From Trichinella spiralis (Eukaryota; Nematoda; Enoplea; Trichinellida; Trichinellidae), in contig CM012955.1 in NCBI GenBank assembly GCA_000181795.3, positions 8,347,476-8,411,475 on the forward strand: a DNA stretch of 64,000 nt. The letters are read 5' to 3'. This document shows, piece by piece, positions 12,230 through 23,947 of this stretch. The position numbers were made by a program, and so were the translations under genes. The notes under the pieces were generated by a model. The model saw only the letters and a program-made list of their open reading frames with translations. It made no database searches and was not told where the DNA came from. Each line of letters opens with the position of its first letter. Within the stretch, counting starts at the first letter, position 1.

Positions 12230-12329
12230 TCTCCTGCCAGCTTTGACGTTCTATTTTCTCCTCTATTCGTCAATACACATATTTTTTTTGACAAATAGAC
12301 AACAACAACAACTTGGAACAAGTGTTTGT

Positions 12330-12359
12330 TTTTTTTGTTTGTTTGTTTGTTTGTTTGTT
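12330..12359. repeat. (TTTG)n repeat
   Basis: T-rich run passing into repeated TTTG units just before the DLK start codon, probably 5' UTR or a pyrimidine-rich tract. Confidence 0.85.
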
Positions 12360-12396
12360 GGAGGTTTTTCTTGTTGTTTGATAAACAGTGGTCAAT

Positions 12397-15300
12397 ATGG
12401 AGGACGTGGCACCGCGTTCATTGTTGGACGTTGAAGAGCTGTGCCATTTGCGGACACAGTCGTTGCCGAACAAGCTACCGCCACCGGCGCGTACGTCAGC
12501 GCGCCGGGCGACGGTCAGTTGCGGCGACGGCGTCGACTACGCGACGACAGCCGTTGCGAGTTCGGTCAGACGTCGGTCGACGGGCGTCGTTGTGGGCGCC
12601 GGTATGAAACGTCTCGACACTGTCGGTCAGGATGGCCAGTCGCCGTCGTCCGGTCCCAGGTTGGACCTCTGGTGGCAAGGGTTCTGGGGCTGCTTGCGAC
12701 CGGTGTGGAATATGATCGGCAAAGAGTGGGCCGTGGCGCCGCAGAAATTGAAACAGTGCCAGACGGCGGCGGCGCCTGCGGCCGCTGCCCAAACCGCCGC
12801 GGCGGTGGGCTCGAAAAGCAACAAGCAGCAGAGCGCCGCCGACGACTGGGAAGTGCCGTTCGAAAGCATCACCGACCTGCAGTGGCTGGGCGCAGGCTCG
12901 CAGGGCGCGGTTTTTCTCGGACGGTTCAACGGCGAGTCGGTGGCGGTGAAAAAGTTGCAACGCATCGGCGAAACCAACATTCGACACCTCAGACACCTCT
13001 CCCACCCGAATGTCATCAAATTCAGGTAAATTTGCATATTAAAATTGAATCCTAATTGGTAATTGGAAATAAATTGTAATCTTTGAATGGAAGTATAATT
13101 ACTGTCGGTCGAATTGATCGCAAATTCACTGGTCAGCATTGTGTTAATTAGGCTGATAAAGAAATGAACGGGGAAAAAGTGTTTCAATAGGCGCGCGTGT
13201 GTGTGTGTGTCTGTTTTTTTGAATTTTATTCTATTCATAATGTGGTTGGTTATGATTGATGAATAATGAATGAAAGGTGAAAAATTTTGTTTGTTGAAAT
13301 TGTTGGTTGGGATGAGGATGTTGTTCAACACTGGTAGCTGGCACTGGATTAAATGATTGCCGGTGGTAGTAAGTAAGTGAAAGTCACTTTTCCACTGGAA
13401 AAAAGTCGTAAAAATTCAAGGACAAATTGACAATGGCAAGCAGTGGCCTTGGATGACGACCTATATTTGCCAAAGTAAGCGGAAAAAAATGCAAATTTTT
13501 TCACATTCGCTCCACTCGTTGCGTGACCTGTTGTCAACTGGAAATTTTGATCAATTTTTATTTTACAATTTCTCCGTTTGGAAAAAAAAACAATTTTTTT
13601 TTCTCTTCCCCTTCTGTCAATAATAATGAATGATTGATCGATTGATCGATCGATTTGAACTTGAATATTATTTGAATTTATTGCTGATATTTTGTGCTTT
13701 CAATCTTCGGACGGTCATCGAGATTTGATGATTTTTCGACTTCAATTTCACTATCGCGACCATTTGAAGTTTTGAACTGAAATTTACAGTATTTGGCATA
13801 ATTTTTTGAAATGACAACTCAAATTCTTGTTCCACTTTTTTTTGTCTGACTAAAATTTTTGTTATTTTTAATTTTTCTGAAAAAAATAATAATTCAATTT
13901 TTTTCTGCTAAAATTAGTCTCTTTATGTGTTTTTTCGAATCAATCGATTGTCCAAACTGTGAGAGGAGGAAGAGGAAAACGAAGGGGCATTCGATTTTTT
14001 GTTTTCAACTATTTCAACCGACAGACAGATTAGATGGTAAAAGAAAATTTGCATAATCTTCTTCATTTAACTATAGACGAAAGATGATTTTTCTTCTTCT
14101 TCTTCTTCTTCTTCTTTGAATCAATCATTAATTGAACGGTCAGTGAACTGTTGTTTACAGTGTGAAAAATTGAATTAATTCCCCACAACTGGCGTGTATT
14201 AATTATTTTTACCGTATTCAAACACTGACACAAATTAATAGCAGGTTACTTTGACAATTTTTTTGTTTGATTTATTTTTTATTGTTCTGCATTGTTTGTT
14301 TGAAATTATATTTTTTCATATTTTAAATAAAGAAGAAGAAAATAATAAGTATTTAATAAAAATTGAGAAAGAACAGCAAATTGAACAATAACAGTAGTAT
14401 GATGATCGATATTTCTCCCATTTTCTCTCTTAAAAATTTTATTCTCCTTTTTCCACTTTTGAAATGTTTATCAACAAAAGTGCGCAGTTGGAAAATTTAC
14501 ATAAATGTGCTCTCCCAATAATCGTTTCTTCTTCTTCTTCTGCTGCTACTGCGTTTATTTGTTTGTTTAATTTGAAAAGCAAGAGAAAGAGAAAGAAAAA
14601 AAAATTTTTCTTTTCTTTTCGTTACTGTAATTGTAATTTTTGAAAAGAAAAATCAATACCAATAATGAAACATACACTGCGAGCATGATAAAAAAAAAGA
14701 GAAATGATAAACCAATTATATGAAATTTATATAAATTTAAATAAATTTCCAGAATAAATATTATTTTTTTTCTTTTTTTTCTTTTCATTCCACAGGGGTG
14801 TTTGCACACAAGCTCCATGCTATTGCATTATTATGGAGTATTGTTCACAGGGGCAACTGTACGAATTGTTGCGCAGCGGTAAGCAGTTGTCGCCGAAATT
14901 GACTTTGGACTGGGCAAAGCAAATTGCCAGCGGTATGCACTATTTGCACCAGCAGAAAATTATCCACCGCGATTTGAAATCGCCCAAGTAAGTACTATCA
15001 GTCGTCTTTTCTCTCTCTCTCTCTCTCTCTCTTTCTACTTCTACCACTCAACGTTGTGTTTTGTTTCAATTTGCTAATTTGCATATTGTCGCATCCCCAT
15101 TCAACTGCCATTTCGTTCATTTCAATCTCGGCACCGATTTTATCGATTTACTCTTCGCTTTTATTTTTTCTAGTTCAAATTTCAATTTTCACATCTTCTC
15201 TCTGTGCACGCATCAAATAACTGGTATTGTTCAATTTGAAGATAATACGCACAACTTAACTTTCGCTTTGATAATAATAATGCTTCTTTTGTTAAAATTG

Positions 15301-17786
15301 TTGCCAAATTTAAAATATCATTTGTAACTCTATTTCTTTTTCCTCCTCCTCCTCATCCTCTTGCACATTAATTTTTTTTATCCAATTTTTATTGTTTTAT
15401 TGATCTTTTTTTCTCTTCTGATGTTGTAATGATCGTTTTTCATCATATTGTTCTGTCTTGTGTCGATTGACGACGATGAACGACAATTTTGATCGATCAA
15501 ACGGATAAGCATTTTTTCTTCATTCATCATTTGAAAAGGTCCAATTTAATATTATTATTTTGTTTTTTTTCTCTTTCTCTTTTATTCAGCGTTCTGGTGA
15601 CAAATGAAGATCTGCTCAAAATATCCGACTTTGGCACCAGTCGACATTGGACCCAAGCGAACAGTACACGAATGACATTCTGCGGCACTGCGTCTTGGAT
15701 GGCACCTGAGGTGATACGCAACGAGCCGTGTTCGGACAAAGTCGACGTCTGGTCGTACGGCATTGTACTCTGGGAGTTGCTCACCTGCGAGGTGCCTTAT
15801 CAAGACGTGGATCCGACGGCCGTGATGTGGGGCGTCGGCTCGCACAGTTTGCAATTGCCCATTCCTCACTCGACCCCCGAAGGATTGCAACTTTTGCTCA
15901 AGCAGTGCTGGAGCGCCAAGCCTCGAAATCGACCCTCCTTTCGACACATCCTCACCCATTTGGACATTGCCCAGGCTGAGTTGGAATATTTCACATTTGA
16001 AGCTTGGATCTCGTTGCAGCAGCGTTGGAAAGTTGAAATTGGCGATCGAATCAAAACTCTGCACCGCGCTAAAGATCGTTCCTGTTTGCAAAAGATCATC
16101 GGTAATTTTTTCCATCAATAATAATAATAATGCTCTTTTTCACCAATATTCAATTTTTTACTAATAACTGCACCGTGCGTTGTTTGGATTTAAGAAGATC
16201 AGCTCATCAGCCGTAGAAAGGACGAACTGAGACATGCGCAGGATGTTCGCGAGATGTACGAGCAGAAACTACGTCGGGCGAACAATTTGTACAGTGAACT
16301 CAGCCAGTGCATGATGCAGCTTGAACAGCGAGAGCGTGATTTACTTCGACGTGAACAGCAAATGGTCGCCATGCTCAGCAATCACGGCTTACTGTCGAAA
16401 AAGCCGAATCGCATCCGTTACCGTCTCATGCGTCCGATGATGTTGAAAGGTACTGGCGATCGATCAGTCAAAGGCAGTCCAATTGGGCAAGGGTATGTAT
16501 ACTGATATTGCACTTGCTACTGACGATCGACAATCGAAATTACACATTTCCAAACCCACAATTTGTCCAACCTATGAATTTTCAATTTAAAAATTTATTG
16601 AAACAGATGCTCTGTCTGTTTATGATCCAAAAAAATGTAAGAACACTGTTTTTACTCGTTTCAACGCACACACAGAAAATGGGTTCGAGTTGGCTTACTA
16701 GTTAATTTAGCTGTTCTGTTCGAATTAATTCGATTAGAGAATCAAAGAACAAATAACAACAATCGATGATGAATCATGGAATAATTTTACTCATTCCATA
16801 TTTACAATACTACTCTTCCCGAGTCAATATTAATTTTCAGTCATTTAATTTTGCAGTAAAAATTAGATGAGATCTATTTTAATCAGTCTGTTGTTAGTTA
16901 ATCTGTTGATTGCTTTGCCCGATGCATTGTGGGTGGGGATGAAAAGAGAGGTGTTGGAAAAAAAAGCACTGTTCCAAAATATCCAGGCAATTTAAATAAA
17001 TAACCGTATTGATTGTTGCAGTGTTAGCGGATTGTGCGGCACCAACGCTGCAGTGCTGTGCGTGGAAAATGTCGACGACAATGGTGGCCGTGAGCAAAGT
17101 GAAAATTCCACTGCCGACCGTGAGGAAAGGAATCGATGTGATTTTGCGCCCAGGCATTCGTCACGTCGATCGTCGAACGGTGGTCGCAGTTTGTCGAGGT
17201 CGAGCAGCGCGGTCACTGAGACGGTCACATCGGCAGAACGTCTGGCTCCTGGAACGGCTCGTCGCTGTGATAGCCGTGCTTCATTGTCCAGTGTTGGTCA
17301 AGCCGGTGGTCACTCGTCGTGTACCGGGTTGGAGGCGATTCGTGGATTTTCCAGAAATGTCCAAGAGCGTTGGTCCGACGGCCGGTTGCAGCAGCACTCC
17401 ACCAGTGGAGCTTTGTCCAGAGATTCGCCGGGTCGATGGTCCAGTGGTCGAGTGCGTCGGACTCGCCAACGTCAGTTCAAATACTCCCGAACTGCGGCCG
17501 TTTCTGTTCACCTCCCCCAGTCCGACAAACCAACTTCATCTGGTAGTTTGCAAATCAACACTTTACTTTTCTTTTTCTCATTATCACTTTATGCAAATTT
17601 ATCTACAGGCGAAATTATGTTGTACGGTGTCAAGAGAAATGTTCAACGTTCCTTGTCTCAAGCTGGATTGAACAACAATTTACCGGCAGAAGCGAACTTG
17701 GAAACATGCCTGGGTTGTGATGGCAGTTGTCCTGATGTAAATTGTCAGACTCGTAGTCGTCGACAAGGGCAAAATACTTTAAAAGC

Positions 17787-17820
<34 letters not shown>

Positions 17821-18895
17821 TGTATTGCTGCTATTCTTGTAACTACTACTGCTACTACTACTACTACTACTACTATTACTACTTCTGCTGCTGCTGCTGC
17901 TGCTGCTATTAATACTACTACTACTACCGTCGCTACCACTACCATTACTACCGCTTCTGCTATTACGAATGTGAATTGTACCAATAACAGCAACAGTGTT
18001 GATCATATCAATATTGATGTAGACCAGTACAATTGTAACGAAGTAAGCGTACATTTATTGAAGAAAAATTCATAATTTAACTCTATTCTGTATAAAAAAT
18101 AATCCAATAAAATATGCTCAACAACTAGTGTAATGGATCTGAGCAATCTAAATTTGTCTTGCATTTTAATAATTTTTTTTCTGTTGTTCATTATTTCAGA
18201 CTGGCCATACGAGAATGTCGAAAAACTGTGAAGAAGCGTTGAAATGTGCTATTCCAAGTGTGGCGCAAATGAATTCCACTGGTGTCGATTACAGAACACG
18301 ACGATATCACGGCAGTGTTGTTGGACAGAACAACAACTGGACGCGGATGACAAGTAGCGAAGATAGCGACGAAGAGAATATGTCTCATTGCAGGTTTGCA
18401 TGCATGCATGAACAATGAATGTGCTAGTGCACCTTGGTGACGAGAACGCAATGATGATGATAACGTTGGCAATTTTGCAGAGATCGCCTACGTCAGGAAA
18501 CATCCGCTCGTAAGGTGTTGTGTTCGAGTGAAGAAGAAGGCAACACTACAGACCGGTCGGTGGACATGGGCACTTCGGAGGCAGTGAATGCCAGCAGTGG
18601 AAGCACGATGGTCTCCAGCTTGGAGCGTAGCCTTGAGTTGTCGGCTATACTGTCGGATGGTCTTTCAGACAAGGAACGCAAAGTGAGACAAGTGAAAAAT
18701 ACCATCTTGGGTCACAAGAGAACGTCAAGTGTATGAAACAGTTTTGCTTATTTGTCAAGCACGAACAATGCCATTGGCAATTTATCGATTATATGCATAT
18801 TCTAGGGTCCGATTACGAAAATTTCGTTTCCAGTAGTTGCCGAATCAAGCAGCAGCAGTGATGGGGAATCTGAAGAGCAAACTGCGATTGTTTGA
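12397..18895 (+). CDS. dlk-1: Dual leucine zipper kinase (MAP3K12/13, DLK-1/LZK family)
   Basis: Nine coding exons: 12397-13025, 14796-14987, 15590-16101, 16195-16492, 17022-17542, 17609-18042, 18200-18393, 18481-18730 and 18806-18895; 1039 residues. The N-terminal region keeps the DLK/LZK motif [12 protein letters not shown] before the kinase domain. The kinase (about residues 151-420) has [29 protein letters not shown] and [11 protein letters not shown], so all catalytic motifs are intact. A leucine-zipper segment follows ([24 protein letters not shown]). A long Ser-rich tail then carries an Asn/Thr/Ala homopolymer tract and SDGLSD at residues 985-990. In C. elegans this hexapeptide mediates self-activation of DLK-1 controlled by a short isoform. 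DLK acts above MKK4/7 and p38 or JNK in axon regeneration, synapse formation and microtubule stress. The first exon is conspicuously GC-rich. GTG at 12388 is in frame, but ATG 12397 is taken as the start. Confidence 0.9.
14091..14117. repeat. (TTC)n trinucleotide repeat in DLK intron 1
   Basis: About eight TTC units inside the 1.77-kb first intron of the DLK gene. That intron (13026-14795) is otherwise T-rich and shows no convincing nested exon. Confidence 0.85.
15009..15032. repeat. (CT)n dinucleotide repeat in DLK intron 2
   Basis: Run of about twelve CT units just downstream of the donor site at 14988. Confidence 0.9.
17788..17925 (+). repeat. In-frame AAT/ACT/GCT triplet tract in the DLK coding region
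   Basis: Eleven AAT codons (17788-17820), then runs of ACT and GCT interrupted by a few other codons. They encode poly-Asn, poly-Thr and poly-Ala in exon 6. The frame stays open through the tract into the donor at 18043. Confidence 0.9.
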
Positions 18896-18934
18896 TTGGC
18901 AAAAAGGCAAAAATTGGCTATTGTGTATTTTTTT

Positions 18935-18940
18935 AATAAA
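18935..18940 (+). terminator. Poly(A) signal AATAAA after DLK
   Basis: AATAAA only about 40 bases after the DLK stop; a second AATAAA lies near 19014. They imply a very short 3' UTR unless further 3' exons are used. Confidence 0.45.
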
Positions 18941-18943
18941 TGA

Positions 18944-18944
<1 letters not shown>

Positions 18945-18976
<32 letters not shown>

Positions 18977-18981
18977 TATAT
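18945..18981. repeat. (CATA)n/(TA)n microsatellite
   Basis: CATA units passing into TA units, just downstream of the DLK stop. Confidence 0.9.
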
Positions 18982-20594
18982 ATTCTTTATATTCTTACCT
19001 TTATTTATTATCGAATAAAATTAATTCCACTAATTGAGGTTGTGTTCAGGTAATCCGAACAGGTGCCGCGTGGAGCAGGCGTCCAGCTAATTCTGACAGT
19101 ATAATTAATTGTTGCCAATCATTTTTCTAAAACGCTTACTACTGCTTACACGCAACTGCATCAGAATTTCGCATTTTAAAAGTGTATAGATGAGATTTTT
19201 GTTTGTTTATTTGTTTGTTTTGCTTTGCTTTGCTTTGCAAACGACAAAGCATATTTTTTTCCCCTCCAACAAATTTGCCCACGAAGCACAGCACTCTTGG
19301 CACACCGGCGCATGCGTGCGAGGAAGAAAGCGCAGGCGAATTCGAAGAAATGCGCATCTTTGTGGAATTTAATTTTTTTTTTTCAATAATAATTTCAATT
19401 TACAATTTTATGTATACGAGTTTGACAATATTATTAGAATTGTTGTTGATGCTTTTTTAATATTTTTCATTCTGATTATCGTCATTGCAGAGAGAAGATG
19501 GAAGTGTGTGTACGAGAGAAGTGATAGCAGACGAACAAACAGGAAAGCTGAGCAGAGCAGAAAACTTTAATTGACGTTCTTCGCTTTGAAAACAAAATAT
19601 AATAATTCATAAAGAAAATTCACAAAATACTAATTGTAGAGAAAACGTTTCTTTGTCCTTATATTATTAATTTATTTTTTTTCTAAATATTATCTCATAA
19701 AGAAGTGAAAATGAGAGTAATCAATTTTTTGCCTTTTATAAAATTGAATACGTCACTGCATTGCGCAGCGTTCATTACATTCCAGTGGAAGTAATCAAAT
19801 TCATAAGAATCAAGCTGACACTCTAACGCTGGTCGGCTAGGTATTATTATTATGGAGTATATATATGTATCCATCTATCTGACCAGCACAGCAGACGCGT
19901 GCTTCTTCTTCTTCTTCGAACAGCGAAGCAAAAGTCATTTTTATTTATTTATTTTTTTGTTTAAAAAATTTTCCTGACAACATCTCAGGCAGTTAGTCTG
20001 TCATCAGTCGAATTATTAATGTTGTTTATTAGTGTGAGAGTAAATGAAAAAATAGCAAGCATTATTTACATTTTGGGACGTCATTGAAAACAAATCATTG
20101 TATTCGTTAGATAGAGTGTTTTAATTAATATTATCATCATAAATTTTCATGTAAAATTGAACTGCCTCCTGGTAAAATTAAATAAAAAATTGCTCTACTA
20201 CATACTTCCCGAGTATTTCTTTTTCACAGCTGAACACTTTTATTAAATAATCCATTTTTTCATCATCATATTTTATTCATATTAAAGTATACATTTAATT
20301 ATACTTATCTTTGCCATGGTTATCAATTTTTAATACGAATTTCATGTTATATCCAAGATGCACCGTTTTCATTAATTGAACAATTGAATTGAAACCTGAA
20401 AATCATACAGTTCGGTTTGTTTCTCTTTGTTCGAATTGTATGCTGTGTTGAATGCTGTTGTTGAAAGCAAATTATTTGGAAAACTATTTCTGGAAAACGA
20501 AACGAATTTTTTAATTAGCATTCTTCATTGCAAAGATTTTACAAAGCAGAAATTTATAGTATGCCATTTTTGATTACTTCGATTGATTGTATAC

Positions 20595-20604
20595 ATATAT
20601 GTAC

Positions 20605-20638
<34 letters not shown>

Positions 20639-20644
20639 GTATGT
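20595..20644. repeat. (TATATG)n repeat
   Basis: About seven imperfect TATATG hexamers in the intergenic region. Confidence 0.9.
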
Positions 20645-23600
20645 ATAGAAATTTGTTTCCTTTTCGTTTTATTTTCAAAAAAACAGAAGCAAAGCCAGCG
20701 AGAAAGTTTAGTGTATCCAAGCAGATGTAAGCACCAGAAATAGAACGATAAAAAATAGATAAATAACTAGTTGCAACACAATAAAGTTGATCAAAAGTTA
20801 CAAGACATAGTTTGGAGCGGCAAAAAGTATCATTGGATATTTTTCACTTCAAGATATTTTGTTTTCAACAATGAGCAACGTTTCCAACGGTGAAATGTTG
20901 CCTGTTGTTTTGCAAAAGCAACAAGCAATATACTAACTACTTCGGTATGTGTTTCAAGGCAGAGTATACAGAGAGAACGTAATTTTAATAAATAAACAAA
21001 AACATGTGCATTATATCTCATACGTCGCAGCAGTACACACACTGCACAAATGACTCTCCGACCATTGAACGAGCCGTGCCGTCCGTCCGTTCCTAAGTGC
21101 ATTGAGATGTTAAAATGAAAGTGACATCAGTGAAGTGAAAAGAATTGAAAGCTCTCTTCTCGATGACAAAACAATCATCCAAGCATCGTTCCAAAGAAAA
21201 GCGCATGATTTGACAGGGAAACGCTTCAGAATTTACGAAATGGAAATTTTGAAATAGTAAATAGAATAGAAAACATGATGCTTTAATTCTATTCAACCTT
21301 TTCAACATTAAAACACACAAGGTGAACGAACAACAATCGTTTCGAAATATTAGCATTAGCATCGTTTGCGCAACGGTGAGCTGGAAAAATTTTTCAAATT
21401 ACGTCTGACAATCGTAAACGACTACACATATCACTTTTTCATTTTTTCAATTACTAAAGCACATTTTACTACTAAGCTAAGCCTCTACCCCCCTCCTCCT
21501 CTCTATCTCCCCCTCTCTCTCTCCCCCTCTTTATTAATGCTTTGCATATTATTCACATATAATAGCATTTCAAATTGCTAGTCCAACATGCTTTTATTCA
21601 CAGACTTTCACATTCACCACCAACGAGAGAATTCACTCCTCGTCTTGTCAATCTTAGCAATGTTTCCGCATTGTCCAGCTGCTGATCATTATTATTAGCA
21701 TTGTAACATGTAAATGCCACATAATTATTTATACAAAAAAATAATAATCAACTACATTGTGTGCACTTGGCAATAATATCATGAACATCAATACAGTTTA
21801 ATCGTATTTATGATTTGAAAGCGCCCACATTCAAATACTGAAAGTGGAAGAAAAATATAATAATCATAATCATAATTTAACGAATGACGAAGTTGACTTT
21901 CGAGAGGATTCTTTGAAAAAATGCTAAAATCAGAAAAGCTTTTTTCTTTAAACGTCAACAAATCTAAAAAAGTGCAGTTTAACCGACGAGCTGTGTAGGC
22001 TAAACAAATGTCTTATATAACACAATAAAACCCACTAAAAACATCAATTTTTTTTGAAACAACAAAAAACATTTTTATTTATGCTTCACCTGCTTCATTC
22101 ACATTATTGCACATTTTATTTTATAAAATGGACCTTTGAATAAAAACTTTCCAATCTGAAAGCTTCAAAAAAATTAAGTAATTTTTTTGCATAAATCATT
22201 ATGTACGTGATGTTGACTGATTTCACGAAATCTGGGAGGAAGAAGTAAACAACAATTTTTAAAGCACTCAACAAAAAAGCAATGTAAAAACGCTTTTTCT
22301 CCAAGCTTACTTTCCTCGTTGTCAAACTTATTTAAGACATCTGTCAAAAGACGACGACTAAAATGCCGTATGAGTGGGCATTATTGGAACTTTAAATCAC
22401 AAGTTCAAAGGTTTTATCATTTTTGCCATTTTGCAGTCAACATTCTCTCGACCACAACAGCTCATTAATAAGCGGCTTGTTTTATTCCAGAAAATTGTTC
22501 TTTTTCAATGCCCGCATGCACGTATATCACGCGGCACTGGTCAGGCAAAATGAAACGTTTATTTTTATTCTTAAATTAAATTCAAGCCTGAAGTCTTAAT
22601 AAACATTTCATATTTTGTTTATCAATCACTTTTCTTTCAGGCAACCAACTAATTTCACATCAGTGAAAATGGGAAATATTATTTATTATTCAAGACACAC
22701 ATTTGAAAAAACACATTTGTTTACTTTGCTTTGAACAGTATATTATGAACGTATGAAATATATTTATTAATTCACACGAGGAAATATATGTATATATATA
22801 CATATACACTTGATCAATAAGATAGTTATTTTCAAATGACGACCGAGTAGAAAGTGAGTGCCATTTTCACAGAATTGAATAATGCTAGGCGAGAAAAGTT
22901 ATAATAAACAATTTTTTTCTAATGTCCGTCAGATTTTCAGCGCCTCATCTAAATCCGATCCTCGTAGTAGGACAGTCAATCGACATTAATGATCATCCTG
23001 CTCCATCCATTGGGAGATAAATCGCTGCCGACACAATCGATTAAAATATATGTCTTCCAGAAGTTCCAAAGTTGTGAGAGTTAAAGCTTGGAGAGTGCAT
23101 CAAAAATGGTTACACCCACGCTGACCAATCAGCGTTAGAACGATTGAGGCGCTGTAACTGTTTGGGCAGAAGAAACCGCAGGTCGTTGTTTTTGTTCCTT
23201 ACTAAGTAACACTCGATCTGAATTTTAGCTTCCATCATCCAGGCGACTTATTCTCTTTCGTTCATAATTCTTCCCTCCCCCTCTGTTTTTCTCTTGCTTT
23301 TCGTCTCTCCCTCTCTGCTTCTCCCCCTCTCCTTCATTCCGGCATTGCGCTTTGATTTCGCTTTGTGTTATTCTCATCACCGGCTAGACTGGGTTGCTTC
23401 TTTTCACTGCCTCAGTTGCTGTTCTTCAGAAATAGCGATATTAGAGTATAGTTGGAGTTCCAGGAGGCGGTAGTAATAATAACATTCTTTATTTGAATTC
23501 GTCAACTTGGCCGATCCGTCCGGCATGGTGGAACGCGGGCGCGACGGATGAGTGTCGGCCAGTTAATTTGACATGACACGCCTTCTGTTTTGCTCCAATG

Positions 23601-23749
23601 CTTGCGTCGAAAGAGATAAACGACCGCTAGCTGCTTTAACTTACGACTGACGCGTCATCTCACGACGAAACAGCTGATTCCGACAACCAGTAGGAAGAAG
23701 AAAGCAGTCGCGTCGTTGGCGTGTCCGCGTACGACCTCAGCCGTAGCCG

Positions 23750-23750
<1 letters not shown>

Positions 23751-23791
<41 letters not shown>

Positions 23792-23854
23792 TACGTACAT
23801 ACATATACACACATACATACATACTTACACGCACACACACACACACACACACAC
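23751..23854. repeat. Compound (CA)n-(CATA)n-(CA)n microsatellite
   Basis: About 17 CA units, then CATA/CGTA units, then about 13 CA units. The tract lies 90-200 bases upstream of the proposed SLC4A11-type start. Confidence 0.95.
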
Positions 23855-23947
23855 ATTAGCTCCGGTCGTAGTCGAGAAGAGAAAGTTTGAGGCGCCTTGT
23901 AACGCGCCGACCTGCCCCCTCTTATTCCACTTTGCATGATGATCATC

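Larger units (their letters stand above)
10891..12396. other. Intergenic region and DLK 5' flank
   Basis: Holds the POLE3 3' UTR (AATAAA at 11136-11141, another near 11290) and the upstream region of the DLK gene. No coding exon is convincing. From about 11800 it becomes richer in CG dinucleotides and carries several simple repeats, consistent with a promoter or 5' UTR zone. An AACAG acceptor-like site ends at 12388, nine bases before the DLK ATG. Confidence 0.45.
18896..23947. other. Five-kilobase intergenic region
   Basis: Mostly AT-rich noncoding sequence between DLK and the SLC4A11-type gene. The first 700 bases contain short open stretches behind acceptor-like sites (around 19050, 19290 and 19490) that may be extra 3' exons of DLK. 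From about 23250 the sequence turns pyrimidine-rich and then CG-rich (about 23500-24060), which suggests the promoter or 5' UTR of the downstream gene. I see no complete gene here. Confidence 0.45.

Noticed and set aside
12496-13331. Long minus-strand frames opposite DLK exon 1.
   Set aside because: They arise from the GC-rich coding strand. The plus-strand frame carries clear kinase motifs and the opposite strand has no family similarity.
15582-16118. Minus-strand frame opposite DLK exon 3 (178 codons).
   Set aside because: The plus strand encodes DFGTS and WMAPEV kinase motifs with correct splice phases; the reverse frame is a shadow.
17009-17671. A 220-codon frame overlapping DLK exon 5 in another phase.
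   Set aside because: The phase from the preceding exon (ending at 16492 with two bases) and the following junction at 17542/17609 fit only the frame used in the model. The alternative frame is a shadow of GC-biased coding sequence.
17745-18054. Minus-strand Ser-rich and Val/Ala-rich frames over the triplet tract.
   Set aside because: They are simple translations of the AAT/ACT/GCT repeat in reverse and have no supporting exon context.
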